From assembly GCA_003487525.1 (NCBI GenBank), contig DNDT01000309.1:1-7718 (forward strand): a stretch of 7,718 nt of DNA, given 5' to 3'. The stretch is from Flavobacteriales bacterium (lineage in GTDB: Bacteria; Bacteroidota; Bacteroidia; Flavobacteriales_E; Vicingaceae). The notes beneath the pieces were generated by a model, which was not told the origin of the DNA, did not search any database, and saw only the letters and a list, made by a program, of their open reading frames with translations. The translations under genes and the position numbers were made by a program. Shown here in pieces: positions 6,865 to 7,718 of the stretch; positions within the stretch are counted from its first letter, which is position 1; every line of letters begins with the position of its first letter.

Positions 6865-7596
6865 ATGTTTTCACTTCTTAAAAAAGAAATTAATTCATTT
6901 TTAGGGTCTTTAATCGGATACATTGCCATACTGGTCTTTCTGACCTCACTTGGATTGTTCATCTGGGTTTTTCCGGGAGACACCAATATTCTGGATTCGG
7001 GGTACAGCAGTCTGGGATCGTTCTTTTTTATAGCTCCATGGGTATTTCTGTTTCTGATCCCGGCTATTACAATGAAGTCGTTCGCTGACGAAATGAAAAC
7101 GGGCACTCTTGAGCTCTTGATTACCAAGCCTCTTTCGGAAATTGAAATTATTCTGGCAAAGTTTTTCGCAGGGGTCGTACTCGTTCTATTTTCGCTTATC
7201 CCGGCTATCATCTACATCTATAGCGTTTACGAGTTGGGGAATCCAGTCGGGAATCTCGATCTGGGAGCGACCTGGGGAAGTTACATTGGATTGCTCCTTC
7301 TCGGTTCAGCCTATGTAGCGATCGGAATTTTTGCCTCTTCGGTAACCGAAAATCAAATTATTGCTTTCATTCTGGCTGTTTTCCTTTGTTTCTTCTTTTT
7401 TGTGGGATTTGACTCAATTGCAGGTCTGGGATTTCCAAATTTTCTGGAATCTTTGATTATTCAGCTTGGAATAAACGAACACTACCTTTCAATCAGCCGG
7501 GGGGTGATTGACAGCCGTGATGTCATTTATTTTCTATCCCTGATCACCTTTTTTATTCTTCTCACCCGAACCAAATTAAGTAGCAGAAAATGGTAG
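6865..7596 (+). CDS. gldF: Gliding-motility ABC transporter permease GldF
   Basis: GldF is the ABC-2-type membrane permease of the GldA-GldF-GldG complex, which in Flavobacterium johnsoniae is needed for gliding; the transported substrate is not known. The 243-residue protein has about six hydrophobic helices (near 17-36, 50-70, 98-119, 139-159, 164-182 and 219-234). Between the second and third is the ABC-2 permease segment, running from SFADEMKTGTLELL to TKPLSEIEIILAKFF (72-101). The early SFLGSLIGY and the FIAPWVFLFLIPAITM stretch resemble the F. johnsoniae protein as I remember it. The ATG follows a candidate promoter, with no Shine-Dalgarno sequence. The reading frame overlaps gldG by 7 nt, implying one transcript and probably coupled translation. 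The ATPase gldA is not in the window. A different Bacteroidota ABC-2 permease is possible in principle, but the gldG-like neighbour makes GldF the best call. Confidence 0.93.
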   Translation: MFSLLKKEINSFLGSLIGYIAILVFLTSLGLFIWVFPGDTNILDSGYSSLGSFFFIAPWVFLFLIPAITMKSFADEMKTGTLELLITKPLSEIEIILAKFFAGVVLVLFSLIPAIIYIYSVYELGNPVGNLDLGATWGSYIGLLLLGSAYVAIGIFASSVTENQIIAFILAVFLCFFFFVGFDSIAGLGFPNFLESLIIQLGINEHYLSISRGVIDSRDVIYFLSLITFFILLTRTKLSSRKW

Positions 7597-7718
7597 GTGA
7601 AAAATCCATAAAGCGCAAAAAGGTATACGATCAGAGTTCCCTGTTTATCGGCTTTGCAATTCTAGTCCTGATCAATTACATAGCCGGGTTTTTGTTCTTC
7701 CGAATTGACCTGACAGCT
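7590..7718 (+). CDS. gldG: Gliding-motility ABC transporter component GldG (partial, N-terminal 43 residues)
   Basis: GldG is the auxiliary membrane subunit that accompanies GldF, usually a protein of over 500 residues with a large extracytoplasmic part. Only the first 43 codons lie in the window. They encode a basic N-terminus (SIKRKK), one hydrophobic segment (about residues 18-37, LFIGFAILVLINYIAGFLFF) and RIDLTA at the edge. The last part fits the family's conserved R-x-DLT(A/E) stretch just after the first membrane helix. The ATG at 7590-7592 lies inside the end of gldF in another frame. A GTG at 7597 directly after the gldF stop meets a stop after four codons, so it cannot be the start. 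Identification relies on this short match plus position behind gldF. Confidence 0.88.
   Translation, partial: MVGEKSIKRKKVYDQSSLFIGFAILVLINYIAGFLFFRIDLTA

Noticed and set aside
6858..7211. 117-codon minus-strand frame opposite gldF
   Set aside because: It is antisense to the membrane helices of GldF and its product is low-complexity and polar, the expected complement of a hydrophobic gene.
1..7718. Mobile elements, CRISPR arrays, tRNA or rRNA genes, defence or toxin genes
   Set aside because: The window is almost fully covered by seven recognisable core genes, and I saw no spaced direct repeats, transposase-like products or tRNA-like folds.

Overview
The window looks like the chromosome of a Bacteroidota species, most likely of the gliding Flavobacteriia/Cytophagia type. 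The clearest sign is a gldF-gldG pair, which belongs to the gliding-motility set found in that phylum. Supporting signs are Bacteroidota-style variants in the enzymes (HNNDPR in the aspartate kinase, ELGR in LysA), start codons without obvious Shine-Dalgarno sequences, and exact TAnnTTTG -7 boxes upstream of three genes. Base composition and protein style look even across the window. I see no insertion sequence, phage gene, CRISPR array, tRNA or rRNA.

Layout. Positions 1-900 (minus) hold most of ribD, the bifunctional riboflavin deaminase/reductase, cut by the left edge. A 55-bp divergent gap follows, then prmC on the plus strand (956-1825, GTG start), the release-factor glutamine methyltransferase. 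Its 3' end overlaps by 6 nt the 3' end of a convergent minus-strand run: aspartate kinase (5416-6726), then lysA (4256-5413), then an exported M1-family zinc aminopeptidase (1820-4246). The gaps inside this run are 2 and 9 bp, so it reads as one operon. A 138-bp divergent gap (6727-6864) with a -7 box facing each way separates the operon from gldF (6865-7596, plus). gldF overlaps by 7 nt the start of gldG, of which only the first 43 codons are present. No stretch over 300 bases lacks a gene.

How the genes work together. The kinase and LysA carry out the first and last steps of the aspartate-to-lysine route, which runs through meso-diaminopimelate, also a peptidoglycan precursor. The M1 peptidase behind them probably trims peptides outside the cytoplasm. 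Its sharing of a transcript with lysine synthesis is the most unusual arrangement here, though spacing alone does not prove a functional link. RibD and PrmC are housekeeping enzymes of flavin synthesis and translation termination. GldF and GldG are membrane parts of an ABC-type complex needed for gliding, whose ATPase partner GldA is not in the window.

I found no convincing undescribed system. The second-look items concern gene order, overlaps, promoters, small palindromes and a few residues.
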